DNA from: Bacillus methanolicus
GTDB taxonomy: Bacteria > Bacillota > Bacilli > Bacillales > Cytobacillaceae
DNA: 64,000 nt
Assembly: GCF_008764295.1 (NCBI RefSeq)
Contig: NZ_VTQX01000016.1
Location: 31,925 to 95,924 of the forward strand
Direction: 5' to 3'
Shown here: positions 54,736 to 64,000 of the stretch, piece by piece
How the letters are laid out: the number at the start of each line of letters is the position of its first letter
How positions within the stretch are numbered: the stretch's first letter is position 1
Notes under the pieces: model-generated
What the model saw: only the letters and a program-made list of their open reading frames with translations
The model's database searches: none
Told to the model about the DNA's origin: nothing
Position numbers and translations under genes: made by a program

Positions 54736-54766
54736 AAGGGACAGCGTAAAGCCGCTGTCTTTTATT
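54736..54766 (+). terminator. Terminator after moaB
   Basis: Stem GACAGCG / CGCTGTC with a 6-nt loop and a TTTTATT tail. Confidence 0.8.
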
Positions 54767-54811
54767 ATGGGATAGGATTTATTTTTGAGGTCTTACCAAC
54801 TTCTTGTTTCC

Positions 54812-54866
54812 TTTCGAAAGATAAGTCAACCGAAGGGGGGTGCACTGCAGGTTGACTTTATCGAAA
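54812..54866. repeat. Long inverted repeat between moaB and the GNAT gene
   Basis: TTTCGAAAGATAAGTCAACC (54812-54831) and GGTTGACTTTATCGAAA (54850-54866) form an imperfect stem of about 17 bp with an 18-nt loop. No T tract follows, so it is not a standard terminator. Confidence 0.5.
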
Positions 54867-54974
54867 GAACAGGCCTTTCTTAGTTTGTAAGGAAACCTGC
54901 TTCGAATTATCCTCACACGAACCATTTGAGCTTTAATTGTTCCTAATGCATCTGTTACTAGAATAGGCAGTTTT

Positions 54975-55451
54975 TTAATTATCTACTAACATCAACTCCC
55001 ATTTCTCTTCGATAAGTTCTTTATTGGAAAGTATTCGCATTTGAGTTTTCTTTAATTTAAACCCAAACCTCTCATAAATTCTTCTTGCTGATTTTAGTTC
55101 ACTATTCGTCCAAAGAATAAGATTTTCAAATCCTTTTTCTCTGCTAAAGTTAATAGCTGTTTCGACTAACTTCTGGCCGTACCCTGTACCGCGAACAATG
55201 GGGTCAACTAGAAATAAACCCAGTTGTGCAATAGTGTCATTAACCTTTTTAATACTGATGGAACCACTTTGTTTCCCATCAATTTCTAAAATGAAAATAT
55301 CTTCGTTAGAAGCTGCCCGTTCAATAAAGCCATTAACATTTTCTTCTATAAACTTTCGAAAAGAAAGGTCGTATCCAAATTCGCTTTTATATAAATCATA
55401 ATGAGAATTTACAATGTAGTCTTTATCTTCTAATCTATATTTACGTATCAT
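54975..55451 (-). CDS. GNAT-family N-acetyltransferase
   Basis: A 158-residue acetyltransferase. The acetyl-CoA-binding motif A is AQLGLFLVDPIVRGTGYGQKLVETAI (R/Q-x-x-G-x-G/A) near residues 75-100, followed by LILWTNSELKSARRIYERFGFK, the usual motif B. It resembles the acetyltransferase half of MarR-GNAT proteins; the substrate is unknown. The ATG at 55451 is preceded by AAAAGG; the longer frame reaching 55532 overlaps the neighbouring gene and is rejected. Confidence 0.8.
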   Translation of the reverse strand: MIRKYRLEDKDYIVNSHYDLYKSEFGYDLSFRKFIEENVNGFIERAASNEDIFILEIDGKQSGSISIKKVNDTIAQLGLFLVDPIVRGTGYGQKLVETAINFSREKGFENLILWTNSELKSARRIYERFGFKLKKTQMRILSNKELIEEKWELMLVDN

Positions 55452-55480
55452 TTTTTGCCTTTTACCCCCTTTTTTACATA

Positions 55481-55795
55481 TTATTGATGTACCTTGCTGC
55501 CGATATCTTGATGGGTGCGGTACCACAGCCAAAGATCATTAATAATTGATGCAAGCTCCGCAATTTCACTATTAAGTTGGCAGGAACGTTCGAAATTCCC
55601 CTCATCAGAGAGAGCTGCTTGCTTTTGATTGATGATTTTTTCAAGTTCTGCAATTCTGTCCGGAATTTTCCCTCGTATTTTTTCCCAATTAAAAAGGATT
55701 GCTTGTTGATTTTCCACAGAGTAATCTTCCCAAGATTGACTGAGATGAGGGATTGGTATTCCTAAGCGGTTGTCTTGCCTAAAAAATTCATTCAT
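55481..55795 (-). CDS. Conserved-looking hypothetical protein, 104 aa
   Basis: A soluble, mostly helical protein: NEFFRQDNRLGIPIPHL, then SWEDYSVENQQAILFNWEKIRGKIPDRI, a probable coiled helix IAELEKIINQKQAAL and LNSEIAELASIINDLWLWYR. No catalytic motif or known domain was recognised. The fourth-codon ATG at 55795 is 10 nt from GGGGG; the first ATG, nearly touching that site, is less likely. It may be cotranscribed with the GNAT gene downstream. Confidence 0.65.
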   Translation of the reverse strand: MNEFFRQDNRLGIPIPHLSQSWEDYSVENQQAILFNWEKIRGKIPDRIAELEKIINQKQAALSDEGNFERSCQLNSEIAELASIINDLWLWYRTHQDIGSKVHQ

Positions 55796-55955
55796 ACGAC
55801 GCATGCCCCCAAAACGCTGCTTTTATTTACTATTAATCTATATTCTACAACACTTAAATAAAATCTTCCATCGGCTTAACATTTAGTGAAAATATTAATT
55901 TTTATACAAAATGAAGAATAAGTATTGAAATGTATCATGAATCTTGGTAAATTGG

Positions 55956-55983
55956 TTAACAAGGAAAAGAATAAAAATATAAA
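55956..55983 (+). promoter_or_regulatory. argG promoter
   Basis: TTAACA at 55956-55961, 16 nt, TATAAA at 55978-55983; the ARG box begins 3 nt downstream. Confidence 0.6.
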
Positions 55984-55986
55984 CAA

Positions 55987-56002
55987 ATGAATATTTATTC
56001 GT
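55987..56002. promoter_or_regulatory. ARG box (AhrC/ArgR operator)
   Basis: ATGAATATTTATTCGT is an almost perfect palindrome matching the Bacillus arginine box. It covers the likely argG transcription start, a position that gives arginine-dependent repression. Confidence 0.8.
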
Positions 56003-56045
56003 TTTTTAACGTTATAAATTCGTTTCTTAAGGGAGGACATCTTTT

Positions 56046-57251
56046 ATGACAAATCAAAAAGTGGTATTAGCATACTCTGGAGGATTGGATACCTCTGTTG
56101 CGATTAAATGGTTGCAGGATCAAGGATATTCCGTTGTTGCATGCTGTTTGGATGTGGGGGAAGGCAAAGATTTAGATTTTATTAAGGAAAAAGCATTGCA
56201 AGTCGGAGCAGTAAGCTCCTATGTGATTGATGTAAAAGAAGAATTTGCTACTGAATATGCATTGGTGGCTCTTCAAGCACACGCGCTTTACGAAGGCAAG
56301 TATCCATTGGTTTCCGCTTTATCACGTCCACTTATTGCAAAGAAACTCGTTGAGATAGCTGAAAAGGAAATGGCAGTTGCTGTTGCTCATGGCTGTACCG
56401 GAAAAGGGAACGATCAAGTCCGCTTTGAAGTTGCGATTCATGCATTAAATCCGGAGCTTAAGGTTCTCGCACCAGTTCGTGAATGGAAGTGGTCACGTGA
56501 AGAGGAAATTGAATACGCGAAGCAAAACGGGATTCCAATTCCGGTCAATCTTGATAGCCCGTATTCGATTGACCAAAACCTTTGGGGGAGAAGCAATGAA
56601 TGTGGGATTTTGGAAGATCCGTGGGCAGCTCCGCCTGAGGATGCTTATGAATTAACAACAGGTTTAGAATATACACCGGAATCTCCTGATTATGTTGAAA
56701 TTGAGTTTGAACAAGGAGTGCCAGTTAAATTAAATGGTAAATCTTATCCACTTTCACAGCTAATATTAGAATTAAATATTCTTGCAGGCAAGCATGGGGT
56801 CGGTCGAATTGATCATGTGGAGAACCGTTTGGTGGGAATTAAATCACGCGAAGTTTATGAGTGCCCTGGCGCAATGACATTAATAAAAGCCCATAAAGAG
56901 CTGGAAGACTTAACGCTTGTGAAGGAAGTGGCTCATTTTAAGCCGATCATTGAAAAGAAAATAACAGAAGTAATTTATGAGGCGCTATGGTTTTCGCCGT
57001 TAACTTCTGCTTTATTGGCATTCCTAAAAGATACGCAAAAATTTGTGACAGGGACAGTAAGGGTGAAGCTTTTTAAAGGTCACGCTATTGTTGAAGGCAG
57101 AAAGTCTCCGTACTCCCTATATGATGAGAAATTAGCAACCTATACGAAAGAGGATGAATTTGACCACAGTGCCGCTGTTGGCTTCATTCAATTATATGGC
57201 TTACCAACAAAAGTACAAAGCATGGTGCAAAACAAGAAGGTGACAGTGTGA
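56046..57251 (+). CDS. argG: Argininosuccinate synthase
   Basis: A 401-residue enzyme joining citrulline and aspartate with ATP. The N-type PP-loop is [15 protein letters not shown] at residues 9-23; [15 protein letters not shown] near 115 and [15 protein letters not shown] near 175 bind substrate. The length is normal. ATG follows AGGGAGG. The gene overlaps argH by four bases (GTGA), so argininosuccinate is made and cleaved by a coupled pair under AhrC control. Confidence 0.98.
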   Translation: MTNQKVVLAYSGGLDTSVAIKWLQDQGYSVVACCLDVGEGKDLDFIKEKALQVGAVSSYVIDVKEEFATEYALVALQAHALYEGKYPLVSALSRPLIAKKLVEIAEKEMAVAVAHGCTGKGNDQVRFEVAIHALNPELKVLAPVREWKWSREEEIEYAKQNGIPIPVNLDSPYSIDQNLWGRSNECGILEDPWAAPPEDAYELTTGLEYTPESPDYVEIEFEQGVPVKLNGKSYPLSQLILELNILAGKHGVGRIDHVENRLVGIKSREVYECPGAMTLIKAHKELEDLTLVKEVAHFKPIIEKKITEVIYEALWFSPLTSALLAFLKDTQKFVTGTVRVKLFKGHAIVEGRKSPYSLYDEKLATYTKEDEFDHSAAVGFIQLYGLPTKVQSMVQNKKVTV

Positions 57252-58627
57252 AGAAACTTTGGGGTGGAAGATTTACAAAAACAGCAGAAGAATGGGTAGA
57301 TGAATTTGGAGCATCTATCTCGTTTGATCAGGAGCTCGTGTTAGAGGATTTGGACGGTAGTCTCGCTCATGTTGCCATGCTTTCGCAATGCGGAATTATT
57401 TCCGCTGATGATGCAACCCTTATTACAAAAGGGTTGCATTCCTTGAAGGAAAAAGCGGAAAACGAGCAATTGCAATATTCAGTGAAGCTGGAAGACATTC
57501 ACTTAAATTTGGAGAGTCAGTTAACGGAAATGATCGGTCCAGTCGGTGGAAAGCTACATACGGGTAGAAGCAGAAATGATCAAGTAGCAACTGATATGCA
57601 TCTTTATTTACGTAAACAGACAGAGAATATCATTGATCTCATTGAAGAAATGCAAGGAGCACTTCTAACCCAAGCAAAAGCCCACGTTGAAACAATCATG
57701 CCGGGGTATACTCATATGCAGAGAGCACAGCCAATCTCCTTTGCACACCATTTAATGGCGTATTTTTGGATGCTTGAACGGGACAAAGAGAGATACCAAG
57801 AATCTTTGAAAAGAATTAATCTCTCTCCACTCGGTGCAGGTGCTTTGGCAGGTACGACTTTTCCGATTGATCGGGAGCTTACAGCTGAACTGCTTGGTTT
57901 TAATGGGATATATGAAAATAGTTTAGACGCTGTCAGTGATCGCGATTTCATTTTGGAGTTTTTATCGGCTAGTTCCATCTTAATGATGCATCTCTCCCGC
58001 TTGGGGGAAGAAATAATTCTTTGGTCTTCCCAGGAATTTCGTTTCATTGAATTGGACGATGCTTTCTCAACAGGCAGCAGTATTATGCCTCAGAAGAAAA
58101 ATCCGGATATGGCTGAATTAATCCGCGGCAAAACGGGGCGAGTCTACGGGAACCTAATGGGACTCCTTACCGTCTTAAAAGGACTTCCACTTGCTTATAA
58201 TAAGGACATGCAAGAGGATAAAGAAGGCATGTTTGATACAGTAAAAACGGTGACAGGTTCGTTGAAGATTTTCGCTGGTATGATTGAAACGATGAAGGTA
58301 CATCATGCACAAATGGAGTCTGCAACTAAAAATGATTTTTCAAATGCAACGGAATTGGCTGATTATTTATCTGGCAAAGGAATTCCCTTTAGGGAAAGTC
58401 ATGAAATCGTTGGACAGCTTGTCTTAACATGTGTAAACAAACAATGCTATTTAGCTGATTTAACATTGGCGGAATTTAAAGAGGCGCATCCTCTATTCGA
58501 GTCTGATATTTATGAAGTGTTAAATCCGGTAACAGCAGTAAAGCGAAGAAATAGTGCTGGCGGGACTGGATTTGAGCAAATACGACTGGCATTGCAAAAG
58601 GCTGAGGCCAAATTAAAAGCACGCTAA
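57248..58627 (+). CDS. argH: Argininosuccinate lyase
   Basis: A 459-residue member of the fumarase/aspartase superfamily, cleaving argininosuccinate to arginine and fumarate. N-terminal [24 protein letters not shown] near residue 107, [15 protein letters not shown] near 155, and the signature [12 protein letters not shown] with the catalytic Ser near 277. The start is GTG overlapping the argG stop. The 3' end runs into a terminator stem that includes its last codons. Confidence 0.98.
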   Translation: MKKLWGGRFTKTAEEWVDEFGASISFDQELVLEDLDGSLAHVAMLSQCGIISADDATLITKGLHSLKEKAENEQLQYSVKLEDIHLNLESQLTEMIGPVGGKLHTGRSRNDQVATDMHLYLRKQTENIIDLIEEMQGALLTQAKAHVETIMPGYTHMQRAQPISFAHHLMAYFWMLERDKERYQESLKRINLSPLGAGALAGTTFPIDRELTAELLGFNGIYENSLDAVSDRDFILEFLSASSILMMHLSRLGEEIILWSSQEFRFIELDDAFSTGSSIMPQKKNPDMAELIRGKTGRVYGNLMGLLTVLKGLPLAYNKDMQEDKEGMFDTVKTVTGSLKIFAGMIETMKVHHAQMESATKNDFSNATELADYLSGKGIPFRESHEIVGQLVLTCVNKQCYLADLTLAEFKEAHPLFESDIYEVLNPVTAVKRRNSAGGTGFEQIRLALQKAEAKLKAR

Positions 58628-58648
58628 AATGATTTAGCGTGCTTTTAG
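58615..58648 (+). terminator. Terminator overlapping the argH 3' end
   Basis: 14-bp perfect stem AAAAGCACGCTAAA / TTTAGCGTGCTTTT with an ATGA loop; the left arm holds the last argH codons and the stop. Confidence 0.9.
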
Positions 58649-58709
58649 GCTGCCATTAAACGTTATTTCGCCTGCTCTGGCTGACGCGACAAACGTTTTT
58701 AATCAGCCT
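58647..58709. repeat. Inverted repeat between argH and the UspA gene
   Basis: AGGCTGCCATTAAACGTT (58647-58664) and AACGTTTTTAATCAGCCT (58692-58709) pair imperfectly around a GC-rich loop. Purpose unclear; it may be a dispersed repeat or a terminator for the minus-strand gene. Confidence 0.4.
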
Positions 58710-58749
58710 GAGGGTCATTATTTTTGAAGATCTCCACAATCTTTAAGCC

Positions 58750-59199
58750 TTATTCGTCTTTTTCAGTGCGGATGATCATGACATCACATGCTGCATGTCT
58801 CGCGATATGCTCTGAGACGCTGCCAATTAAAAATCTTTCGACAGCATTAAGTCCTGTCGCCCCACAAATAATTAAATCAACTTGATATTTTTTGGCAATG
58901 TCCTTTGGAATTTTTACTTTAGGAGATCCGTACTCAACAGTGAAGGTTACCTCTTTCACTCCAGCATTTAATGCTGTTTTTTTGTAGTTTTCCATAAGCT
59001 CTGTAGCAAACTTATCCGCTCTTTCAACAATAGTCCGGTCATATGCTTCTACTGTTGCAAATGTACGTGTATCGATAATATGTGCCAGAACAATTTTAGC
59101 ATTGTTTCTTTTAGCGATTTCAATCGCTTTTTTAAATGCCCATTCTGCTTCAGTTGAACCATCAACTGCAACCAATATGTTCTTATAAGTGAGACTCAT
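58750..59199 (-). CDS. Universal stress protein, UspA family
   Basis: A 149-residue UspA-fold protein. The N-terminal NILVAVDGSTEAEWAFKKAIEIA and the ATP-binding loop GATGLNAVERFLIGSVSEHIARHA (G-2x-G-9x-G-S type) near residues 112-135 are intact, so nucleotide binding is likely. ATG at 59199 is 7 nt from GGAGGAG; the longer frame from 59256 has no support. Monocistronic. The specific role is not known. Confidence 0.92.
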   Translation of the reverse strand: MSLTYKNILVAVDGSTEAEWAFKKAIEIAKRNNAKIVLAHIIDTRTFATVEAYDRTIVERADKFATELMENYKKTALNAGVKEVTFTVEYGSPKVKIPKDIAKKYQVDLIICGATGLNAVERFLIGSVSEHIARHAACDVMIIRTEKDE

Positions 59200-59309
59200 A
59201 TTTATCTCCTCCTTTACCTTTATTATACAGCCCCCTTTTATGAATATCTGTAACAAAATTTCGAAAAATAATATTGTCAGTGAATCTTATAAGAGGGAGT
59301 TGAATTGAA

Positions 59310-59477
59310 GTGAAAAAAGAACCGAAAAAAGCTCTACACTTTGATTACGATGAGCAAGGAACTGAACAAGTTAGTGAACAGATTATGAACGCTTATAACA
59401 GCGGTGTTATCGATCAAGCGGATGGCCATTACGAGACATTAAAAGCTGAATCAGAGCAAGAAGATGAAACGAAGTAA
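59310..59477 (+). CDS. Small acidic protein, DUF4025-like, 55 aa
   Basis: GTG start about 10 nt behind AGGGAG. The product is hydrophilic and acidic, with FDYDEQGTEQVSEQIMNAYNSGVID, resembling the short DUF4025 proteins of Bacillus spores and vegetative cells, which share a TEQVS...AY.SG.ID block. Function unknown. It is short and was judged by composition, start site and family resemblance. Confidence 0.65.
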   Translation: MKKEPKKALHFDYDEQGTEQVSEQIMNAYNSGVIDQADGHYETLKAESEQEDETK

Positions 59478-59765
59478 TCCTGTTTTTTTAGAATCGCTTT
59501 GTTAAAATTTAGTAATTCGCCCTTTTTATCATAGCCTAAGCTTCCAGCACGAAAAGGAGTCAAAGCCTGTTTTATTAACCATTTTGTTTGACAAAGCTTT
59601 CAGAAAAGGAGAGGTGCAAACATGGCACTTCTTCTTTTTAACTTATTTTACATTTACAATTGGCGCATCCTTATTATTAGTATTGTTCTCTGAAAAGAAC
59701 TTTATTCTTTATCCTCTAAGGTGTATAGTAGAATCGGATTTGTGAAATATCAGGAGGGAAAAAGG

Positions 59766-60884
59766 ATGCGAATTGGGGTACCGAAAGAGATTAAAAACAA
59801 TGAAAATCGCGTTGCTATGACGCCGGCTGGCGTTGTTAATCTAGTAAACTATGGTCATGAGGTATATATTGAAACAGATGCTGGTCTCGGTTCAGGATTT
59901 ACAGACTCAGATTATATGAATGCGGGAGCCACCATCGTAAGTACTGCAGAGGAAGCGTGGTCAAAGGAAATGGTCATGAAAGTGAAAGAGCCTCTTCCGT
60001 CTGAGTACACTTTCTTCCGTGAAGGGTTAATATTATTTACATATTTGCATTTGGCAGCTGAACCAGAGTTAACAAATGCTTTATTGGAAAAGAAGGTTGT
60101 TGCGATTGCATATGAGACGGTTCAACTTGCAAACAAGTCATTGCCGCTTTTAACACCAATGAGTGAAGTAGCTGGACGAATGGCTGCTCAAGTTGGGGCG
60201 CAATACTTAGAGAAGGTGAATGGTGGAAAAGGGATCCTACTTTCTGGAGTGCCTGGAGTAAAGAGAGCGAAAGTTACCGTTATTGGAGGAGGAGTAGCAG
60301 GGAAAAATGCTGCAAAGGTTGCTGTTGGTCTCGGTGCGAATGTGACGATCATTGACTTAAATCCAGAACGGCTTCGCCAATTAGATGATATTTTTGGCAG
60401 CGATGTGACTACGTTAATGTCGAATCCATATAATATTGCGGAAGCTGTAAAAGAATCCGATCTTGTTATTGGTGCCGTATTAATTCCTGGCGCTAAAGCT
60501 CCTAAACTCGTAACAGAGGAAATGATAGAGTCAATGTCACCGGGTTCAGTTGTCGTAGATATCGCGATTGACCAAGGTGGTATTTTCGAAACGACGGATC
60601 GCATTACAACACATGATAATCCTACTTATAATAAATATGATATCGTTCACTATGCGGTTGCTAATATGCCTGGTGCAGTGCCACGGACTTCAACGATTGC
60701 TTTAACGAATGTGACCGTCCCTTATGCACTTCAAATTGCCAATAAAGGATATCGCGAAGCATGCTTAAATAATGATGCATTATTAAAAGGAATTAACACA
60801 TTAGATGGATTTGTTACCTATGAAGCAGTGGCATCATCCTTAGAATTAAATTATGTTCCGGTACGGGAGCTTCTTAATAAGTAA
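59766..60884 (+). CDS. ald: Alanine dehydrogenase
   Basis: A 372-residue NAD-dependent enzyme interconverting L-alanine and pyruvate plus ammonia; in Bacillus it is needed to use alanine and for normal sporulation. It shows [22 protein letters not shown], the catalytic region [12 protein letters not shown] with Lys near 74, HLAAEPELT with His near 96, and the NAD-binding [20 protein letters not shown] near 172. ATG at 59766 is behind AGGAGGG; the frame open from 59721 is rejected. It is monocistronic. Confidence 0.97.
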   Translation: MRIGVPKEIKNNENRVAMTPAGVVNLVNYGHEVYIETDAGLGSGFTDSDYMNAGATIVSTAEEAWSKEMVMKVKEPLPSEYTFFREGLILFTYLHLAAEPELTNALLEKKVVAIAYETVQLANKSLPLLTPMSEVAGRMAAQVGAQYLEKVNGGKGILLSGVPGVKRAKVTVIGGGVAGKNAAKVAVGLGANVTIIDLNPERLRQLDDIFGSDVTTLMSNPYNIAEAVKESDLVIGAVLIPGAKAPKLVTEEMIESMSPGSVVVDIAIDQGGIFETTDRITTHDNPTYNKYDIVHYAVANMPGAVPRTSTIALTNVTVPYALQIANKGYREACLNNDALLKGINTLDGFVTYEAVASSLELNYVPVRELLNK

Positions 60885-60918
60885 CCATACTTATTTTATG
60901 AATAAGAGGATGATTTAG

Positions 60919-61473
60919 ATGATTAACCTAAGTAATAAACCAACGATTGAGGGGAAAAAAGTGATTTTAAGGCCTTTTAAAGAGAAGGATTTTCCCCTCA
61001 TAGAAGAGTGTGTAAAAGATCCAGAAGTCATCAAACTGACAGGAAGCAGTGCAAATTTTGATCAACAGTTATTTCATCATTGGTATCAAACAAGAAATGA
61101 GCAAAAAGATAGACTGGACCTTGCTGTGGAAGATAAACGACAAGCAAATTTAGTTGGTGAAGCAGTCATTAATTTATATGATCAAAAAAACCATAGCATG
61201 AATTTCAGGATACTAATAGGTCCAAGGGGGAGAAATCGAGGCCTTGGAACGGAAGCGACGCAGCTTATGATCGATTATATCTTTCAAAACACTGATTTAA
61301 ACTTTTTAACATTAAGTGTATATGATTTCAATCCGAGGGCTAAACATGTGTATGAAAAAGTTGGCTTTGTCACGGAGAGTGTTGATCGAGGCGAGTTACA
61401 ATTTGAAGGGGTAGCAATTGACTCTATTAATATGAAGCTGACTAGAGAAAATTGGCTGCTGCGAAGCTTTTAA
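60919..61473 (+). CDS. RimJ/RimL-type GNAT acetyltransferase
   Basis: A 184-residue acetyltransferase. It begins with GKKVILRPFKEKDFPLIEE, typical of RimJ/RimL, with the acetyl-CoA loop GPRGRNRGLGTEATQLMIDYIF near residues 102-124 and LSVYDFNPRAKHVYEKVGFV near 135. Ribosomal-protein N-terminal or small-molecule amines are possible acceptors; the substrate is unknown. ATG follows AAGAGGATG. It lies 34 nt past ald and may be read through from it. Confidence 0.88.
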   Translation: MINLSNKPTIEGKKVILRPFKEKDFPLIEECVKDPEVIKLTGSSANFDQQLFHHWYQTRNEQKDRLDLAVEDKRQANLVGEAVINLYDQKNHSMNFRILIGPRGRNRGLGTEATQLMIDYIFQNTDLNFLTLSVYDFNPRAKHVYEKVGFVTESVDRGELQFEGVAIDSINMKLTRENWLLRSF

Positions 61474-61626
61474 AGACTTCTGTTATATTTGTTCTCATTT
61501 GAAGGATGAATGTGGTGATTTAGAAAATCATGTTTGCATCCGCTTTTGTATCAGTGCAGAATAGCTGCGCTGATTCTTTCAATGCTAGCAGAACTGAGTC
61601 AAAAACTGCATTCAATAGTCAAGGCA

Positions 61627-61676
61627 AAAGGATAGATAAAGAGGATGAAAAGAACCTGTTATCTATCCTTTCATTT
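61627..61676. terminator. Bidirectional hairpin between GNAT and M24 peptidase genes
   Basis: 13-bp perfect stem AAAGGATAGATAA / TTATCTATCCTTT with a 19-nt loop, between convergent genes. Confidence 0.7.
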
Positions 61677-61716
61677 GGCATAACTGATTTTAAAATCTAT
61701 TTCGACTGCAAACAGT

Positions 61717-62811
61717 TTATGAAATAATTTGCAGCTCTTTTGGAAACTTAGTGAGAATTTCCACTCCGTTTTCTGTGATGACGACATCATCTTCGATGCG
61801 TACGCCAGCAACTCCTGGGACATAGATACCTGGTTCAATCGTAAAGACCATTCCCTTTTCTAGCAGGAGATCATTGGTTTCTGTTAAAGAAGGATATTCA
61901 TGTACGCTAATTCCTAATCCATGTCCAAGTCGATGCGGGAAGTAATCTCCATACCCAGCCTTATCAATAGTACTGCGCGCAGCTAAATCAACCTCTGAAC
62001 ATTTAATCCCAGGTTTGCTAGCTGAGATTGCTGCTAACTGTGCTTTTAAGACAGTATCATATATCTCTTTTTGTTTGTCATTTATGTCTCCCAAAGCAAC
62101 CGTTCTAGTGATGTCGGAACAATAACCATCGACGACAACCCCTAAATCAAAGAGAACGAGATCCCCTTTTTGAATTTTCGTGAGTCCTGGATTACCGTGT
62201 GGTGAGGCTCCGTTTGCACCTGTCAAAACCATTGTTGAAAAGGACATAGCTGTAACGCCTTTTTTCTTTAAGGCAAATTCAATTGCTGCTAGAACGTCCA
62301 ATTCTGTTTTTCCTTCCTTGATTTCCGAACAGCCCACTTCAATTGCGTAATCGGCTAATGAACAGGCTTCACGAATAGTAGCAAGCTCTTTTTCATCTTT
62401 TATTAGTCGCAGCGTTCTTAGCTTATTTTCAGCAGAGATAAATTGACCGTTGGAAAAGAGCTCAGATAGGATCTCAAATCTTTCCACATTGAGATGTTCT
62501 TTTTCAATGGCAATTCGGGTGATCTTCTCAATTCGTTTATAGACAGCATGTTTGACAAGCTCCCACGGATTTTCAATATCACTGTATCCGATGATTTCAT
62601 GACTCCATCCTGTCTTTTTGGCATCCTCTTTTTCCATCGCTGGACAAATTAAGAATGGCTCCGCATCCTGAAAAACAGCGACTCCAAGCAATCTCTCATG
62701 CGGCTCACTATAAAATTGACTTAAATAAAAAACGCTTTCTGTTGAAGTAAGAAAGGAAAATTGAATATCTTCTTCTTTCATCCACTCAGAAAGTTTAAGT
62801 ATACGCTCCAT
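61717..62811 (-). CDS. Xaa-Pro dipeptidase, M24 family
   Basis: A 364-residue metallopeptidase cleaving X-Pro dipeptides. An N-terminal creatinase-like domain (residues 1-130) precedes the pita-bread catalytic domain with all dimetal ligands: the first Asp in LFDLGVVVDGYCSD and second in the same block, His in HRLGHGLGISVHE, Glu in FTIEPGIYVP and Glu in GVRIEDDVVIT. ATG at 62811 is 7 nt from AAGGGAGA; the longer frame from 62907 is rejected. Proteins of this type near ald are often called pepQ. Confidence 0.9.
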   Translation of the reverse strand: MERILKLSEWMKEEDIQFSFLTSTESVFYLSQFYSEPHERLLGVAVFQDAEPFLICPAMEKEDAKKTGWSHEIIGYSDIENPWELVKHAVYKRIEKITRIAIEKEHLNVERFEILSELFSNGQFISAENKLRTLRLIKDEKELATIREACSLADYAIEVGCSEIKEGKTELDVLAAIEFALKKKGVTAMSFSTMVLTGANGASPHGNPGLTKIQKGDLVLFDLGVVVDGYCSDITRTVALGDINDKQKEIYDTVLKAQLAAISASKPGIKCSEVDLAARSTIDKAGYGDYFPHRLGHGLGISVHEYPSLTETNDLLLEKGMVFTIEPGIYVPGVAGVRIEDDVVITENGVEILTKFPKELQIIS

Positions 62812-63054
62812 GAAAACATCTCCCTTATTTTGGTCTAATTTAAAGTTAGCAACTTCGAAGGGGATTGTAAACTTTTTCGAGTAAATAATTGAGCTCAACT
62901 GAAACACTTTAAATGTGTTTGTTATGTATGGCTATGAGCTAGTTGTGCTTTTTCTCATTTTACACATGTCACTTGCTTGATAATTATTCTGCAAGAGTCT
63001 TTCATATAGTGGAAGTTCTAACGATTTTTACGGCATTATGCTTAAAAGGGGAAG

Positions 63055-63144
63055 GTGTGTGGAATACTTGCTGTTATTTTGCTAGTCTTTTTTAGCATGA
63101 ATATTGTTCTTATCAGCAAAGTTCATTTTAAAAATCAAGAATAG
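63055..63144 (+). CDS. Possible 29-aa membrane peptide
   Basis: GTG behind AAAAGGGG reads a hydrophobic helix ILAVILLVFFSMNIVLI with a short polar tail. The spacing to the ribosome site is tight and there is no independent evidence. The rest of 62812-63229 holds no other gene. Confidence 0.3.
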   Translation: MCGILAVILLVFFSMNIVLISKVHFKNQE

Positions 63145-63229
63145 CCTATAAATTTTTAAAGAGCAGCAGGAATGAACCGATATTTGTTGAAATTAGAGTA
63201 GATGGATAATAAGGAAGGAGAGAGTATGA

Positions 63230-63910
63230 ATGAAGATTTCCTACCACGGACATGCAGTAGTTAAAGTTGAAACGAGTGGCAAAACGATTTTAATTGATCC
63301 GTTTATTAACGGAAATGGTCTGACCGACTTAAAGGTGGATGAGTTAAACCCGGACTATATTATACTCACACATGGCCATAATGATCATGTAGGAGATACG
63401 GAAGAACTCGCACGAAAGAGCGGTGCTCTTATAATAGGCAGTCCAGAATTAGCAACATATTTCCACTGGAAAGGACTTAAAACGCATGGTATGAATATTG
63501 GCGGCAGTTATGAATTTGATTTTGGCAAAGTTAAATTTACACAAGCCTATCACTCAACTGGGTATGAAACAGCCGATCAACAAATTCTCTATTTGGGAAT
63601 GCCGATGGGAGTTCTTTTAACGATTGATGGCAAAACGATTTATCATGCTGGCGATACCGCACTCTTTTCAGATATGAAGCTTATAGGTGAAAGACACCCA
63701 ATTGAGTTGGCTTTCTTACCTATTGGTGATAATTATACGATGGGACCGGAGGATGCGGCATATGCAGCCCAGCTGCTTGGTGCTAAAACAGTTGTCCCTA
63801 TTCATTACAATACTTTTCCGGTTATACGACAGGATCCATATCAATTTGTAAGCATGTTACCAAGTGAGCAAGGCAAGGTGCTTGAGCCTGGACAAGGGAT
63901 AAAGTGGTAA
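63230..63910 (+). CDS. ytkL: Metallo-beta-lactamase-fold hydrolase YtkL (UPF0173)
   Basis: A 226-residue protein of the UPF0173 metal-dependent hydrolases. N-terminal [26 protein letters not shown], then the metal motif [10 protein letters not shown] near residues 53-62, YHSTG near 112, [10 protein letters not shown] near 148 and PIHYNTFP near 190 complete the dinuclear-site set. The substrate is unknown. ATG follows AAGGAGAGAG. It is followed by two successive hairpins. Confidence 0.93.
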   Translation: MKISYHGHAVVKVETSGKTILIDPFINGNGLTDLKVDELNPDYIILTHGHNDHVGDTEELARKSGALIIGSPELATYFHWKGLKTHGMNIGGSYEFDFGKVKFTQAYHSTGYETADQQILYLGMPMGVLLTIDGKTIYHAGDTALFSDMKLIGERHPIELAFLPIGDNYTMGPEDAAYAAQLLGAKTVVPIHYNTFPVIRQDPYQFVSMLPSEQGKVLEPGQGIKW

Positions 63911-63911
63911 A

Positions 63912-63944
63912 ATGAAGCGTAGCTGAACTGCTACGCTTCAGTTT
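63912..63944 (+). terminator. Terminator after ytkL
   Basis: Perfect 11-bp stem TGAAGCGTAGC / GCTACGCTTCA with a 6-nt loop, followed by GTTTG. Confidence 0.75.
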
Positions 63945-63950
63945 GTCGAC

Positions 63951-63990
63951 AAAAGGGGTTCGGAATGGTCACATTCCGAACCCCTTTTAA
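63951..63990. terminator. Second hairpin, perfect 17-bp stem
   Basis: AAAAGGGGTTCGGAATG and its exact complement are separated by GTCA; ends in TTTT on the plus strand and is symmetric on the other, so it probably serves a convergent gene beyond the window. Confidence 0.85.
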
Positions 63991-64000
63991 TGATTTTCTT

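Noticed and set aside
59622..59700. ATG-started 24-codon hydrophobic frame upstream of ald
   Set aside because: It is very short, breaks off at once, and the adjoining frame continues the hydrophobic reading; most likely leader or chance sequence.

Overview
The window looks like a chromosomal segment of a low-GC, spore-forming Bacillaceae bacterium. The evidence is AT-rich DNA, strong Gram-positive Shine-Dalgarno sites, an alpha/beta-type SASP gene, ytfJ, refZ, a T-box leader, and a gene order that follows the Bacillus subtilis ytx-acu-tyrS-rpsD-ezrA-ackA-argGH-ald region. No tRNA, rRNA, CRISPR array or intact insertion sequence was seen.

Region by region. 0-5.8 kb: end of a ytxH-like gene, ytxJ, a large FtsA/PilM-like actin-fold protein on the minus strand, the chorismate mutase-DAHP synthase fusion (aroA/aroG) and ccpA. 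5.8-10.4 kb: acsA diverging from acuABC, that is acetyl-CoA synthetase with its acetyltransferase and deacetylase, with a cre-like CcpA site between them. 10.4-16.2 kb: a methyl-accepting chemotaxis protein and a class A penicillin-binding protein, both minus strand. 16.4-20.5 kb: tyrS behind a tyrosine T-box, then yuaF-floT (NfeD-like protein plus flotillin) behind a perfect sigma-W-type promoter. 20.5-25.9 kb: an accessory island. 25.9-43.3 kb: rpsD with its leader, dgcP-like diguanylate cyclase, fRMsr, refZ, hisJ, ezrA, nifZ-thiI, sspA, ytcI, ytcJ, a RarD-type transporter and NAD kinase. 43.5-50 kb: sppA-yteJ, ytfI-ytfJ, tpx, ytxK and ackA. 50-54.8 kb: modABC, diverging from a yvgK-like regulator, then an EcsC-family gene and moaB, a molybdenum-related group. 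55-64 kb: a GNAT, argGH behind an ARG box, a UspA protein, a DUF4025-like small protein, ald, another GNAT, an M24 peptidase and ytkL.

The most interesting part is the island between floT and rpsD. It opens with a PlcR-like HTH-TPR regulator of the RNPP family followed, 37 nt later, by a 62-residue signal-peptide-bearing precursor that carries the hexapeptide GIPSEH three times: at the predicted signal peptidase site, in the middle, and at the exact C-terminus. This matches a PlcR-PapR type quorum-sensing cassette with a triplicated pheromone. Beside it lie the remains of secreted-protein genes: one with two frameshifts followed by an intact possible immunity gene, and one cut off at its 5' end. 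There are also a 38-residue membrane peptide gene, a DUF3231 gene and phage-like debris, so this is a site of turnover in interbacterial or signalling genes.

The conserved genes share an acetate and carbon theme: CcpA, AcsA with AcuABC, AckA, and good cre matches at both acsA/acuA and ackA. Many starts were moved downstream from the longest open frame to fit Shine-Dalgarno spacing and known family N-termini; each case is stated.
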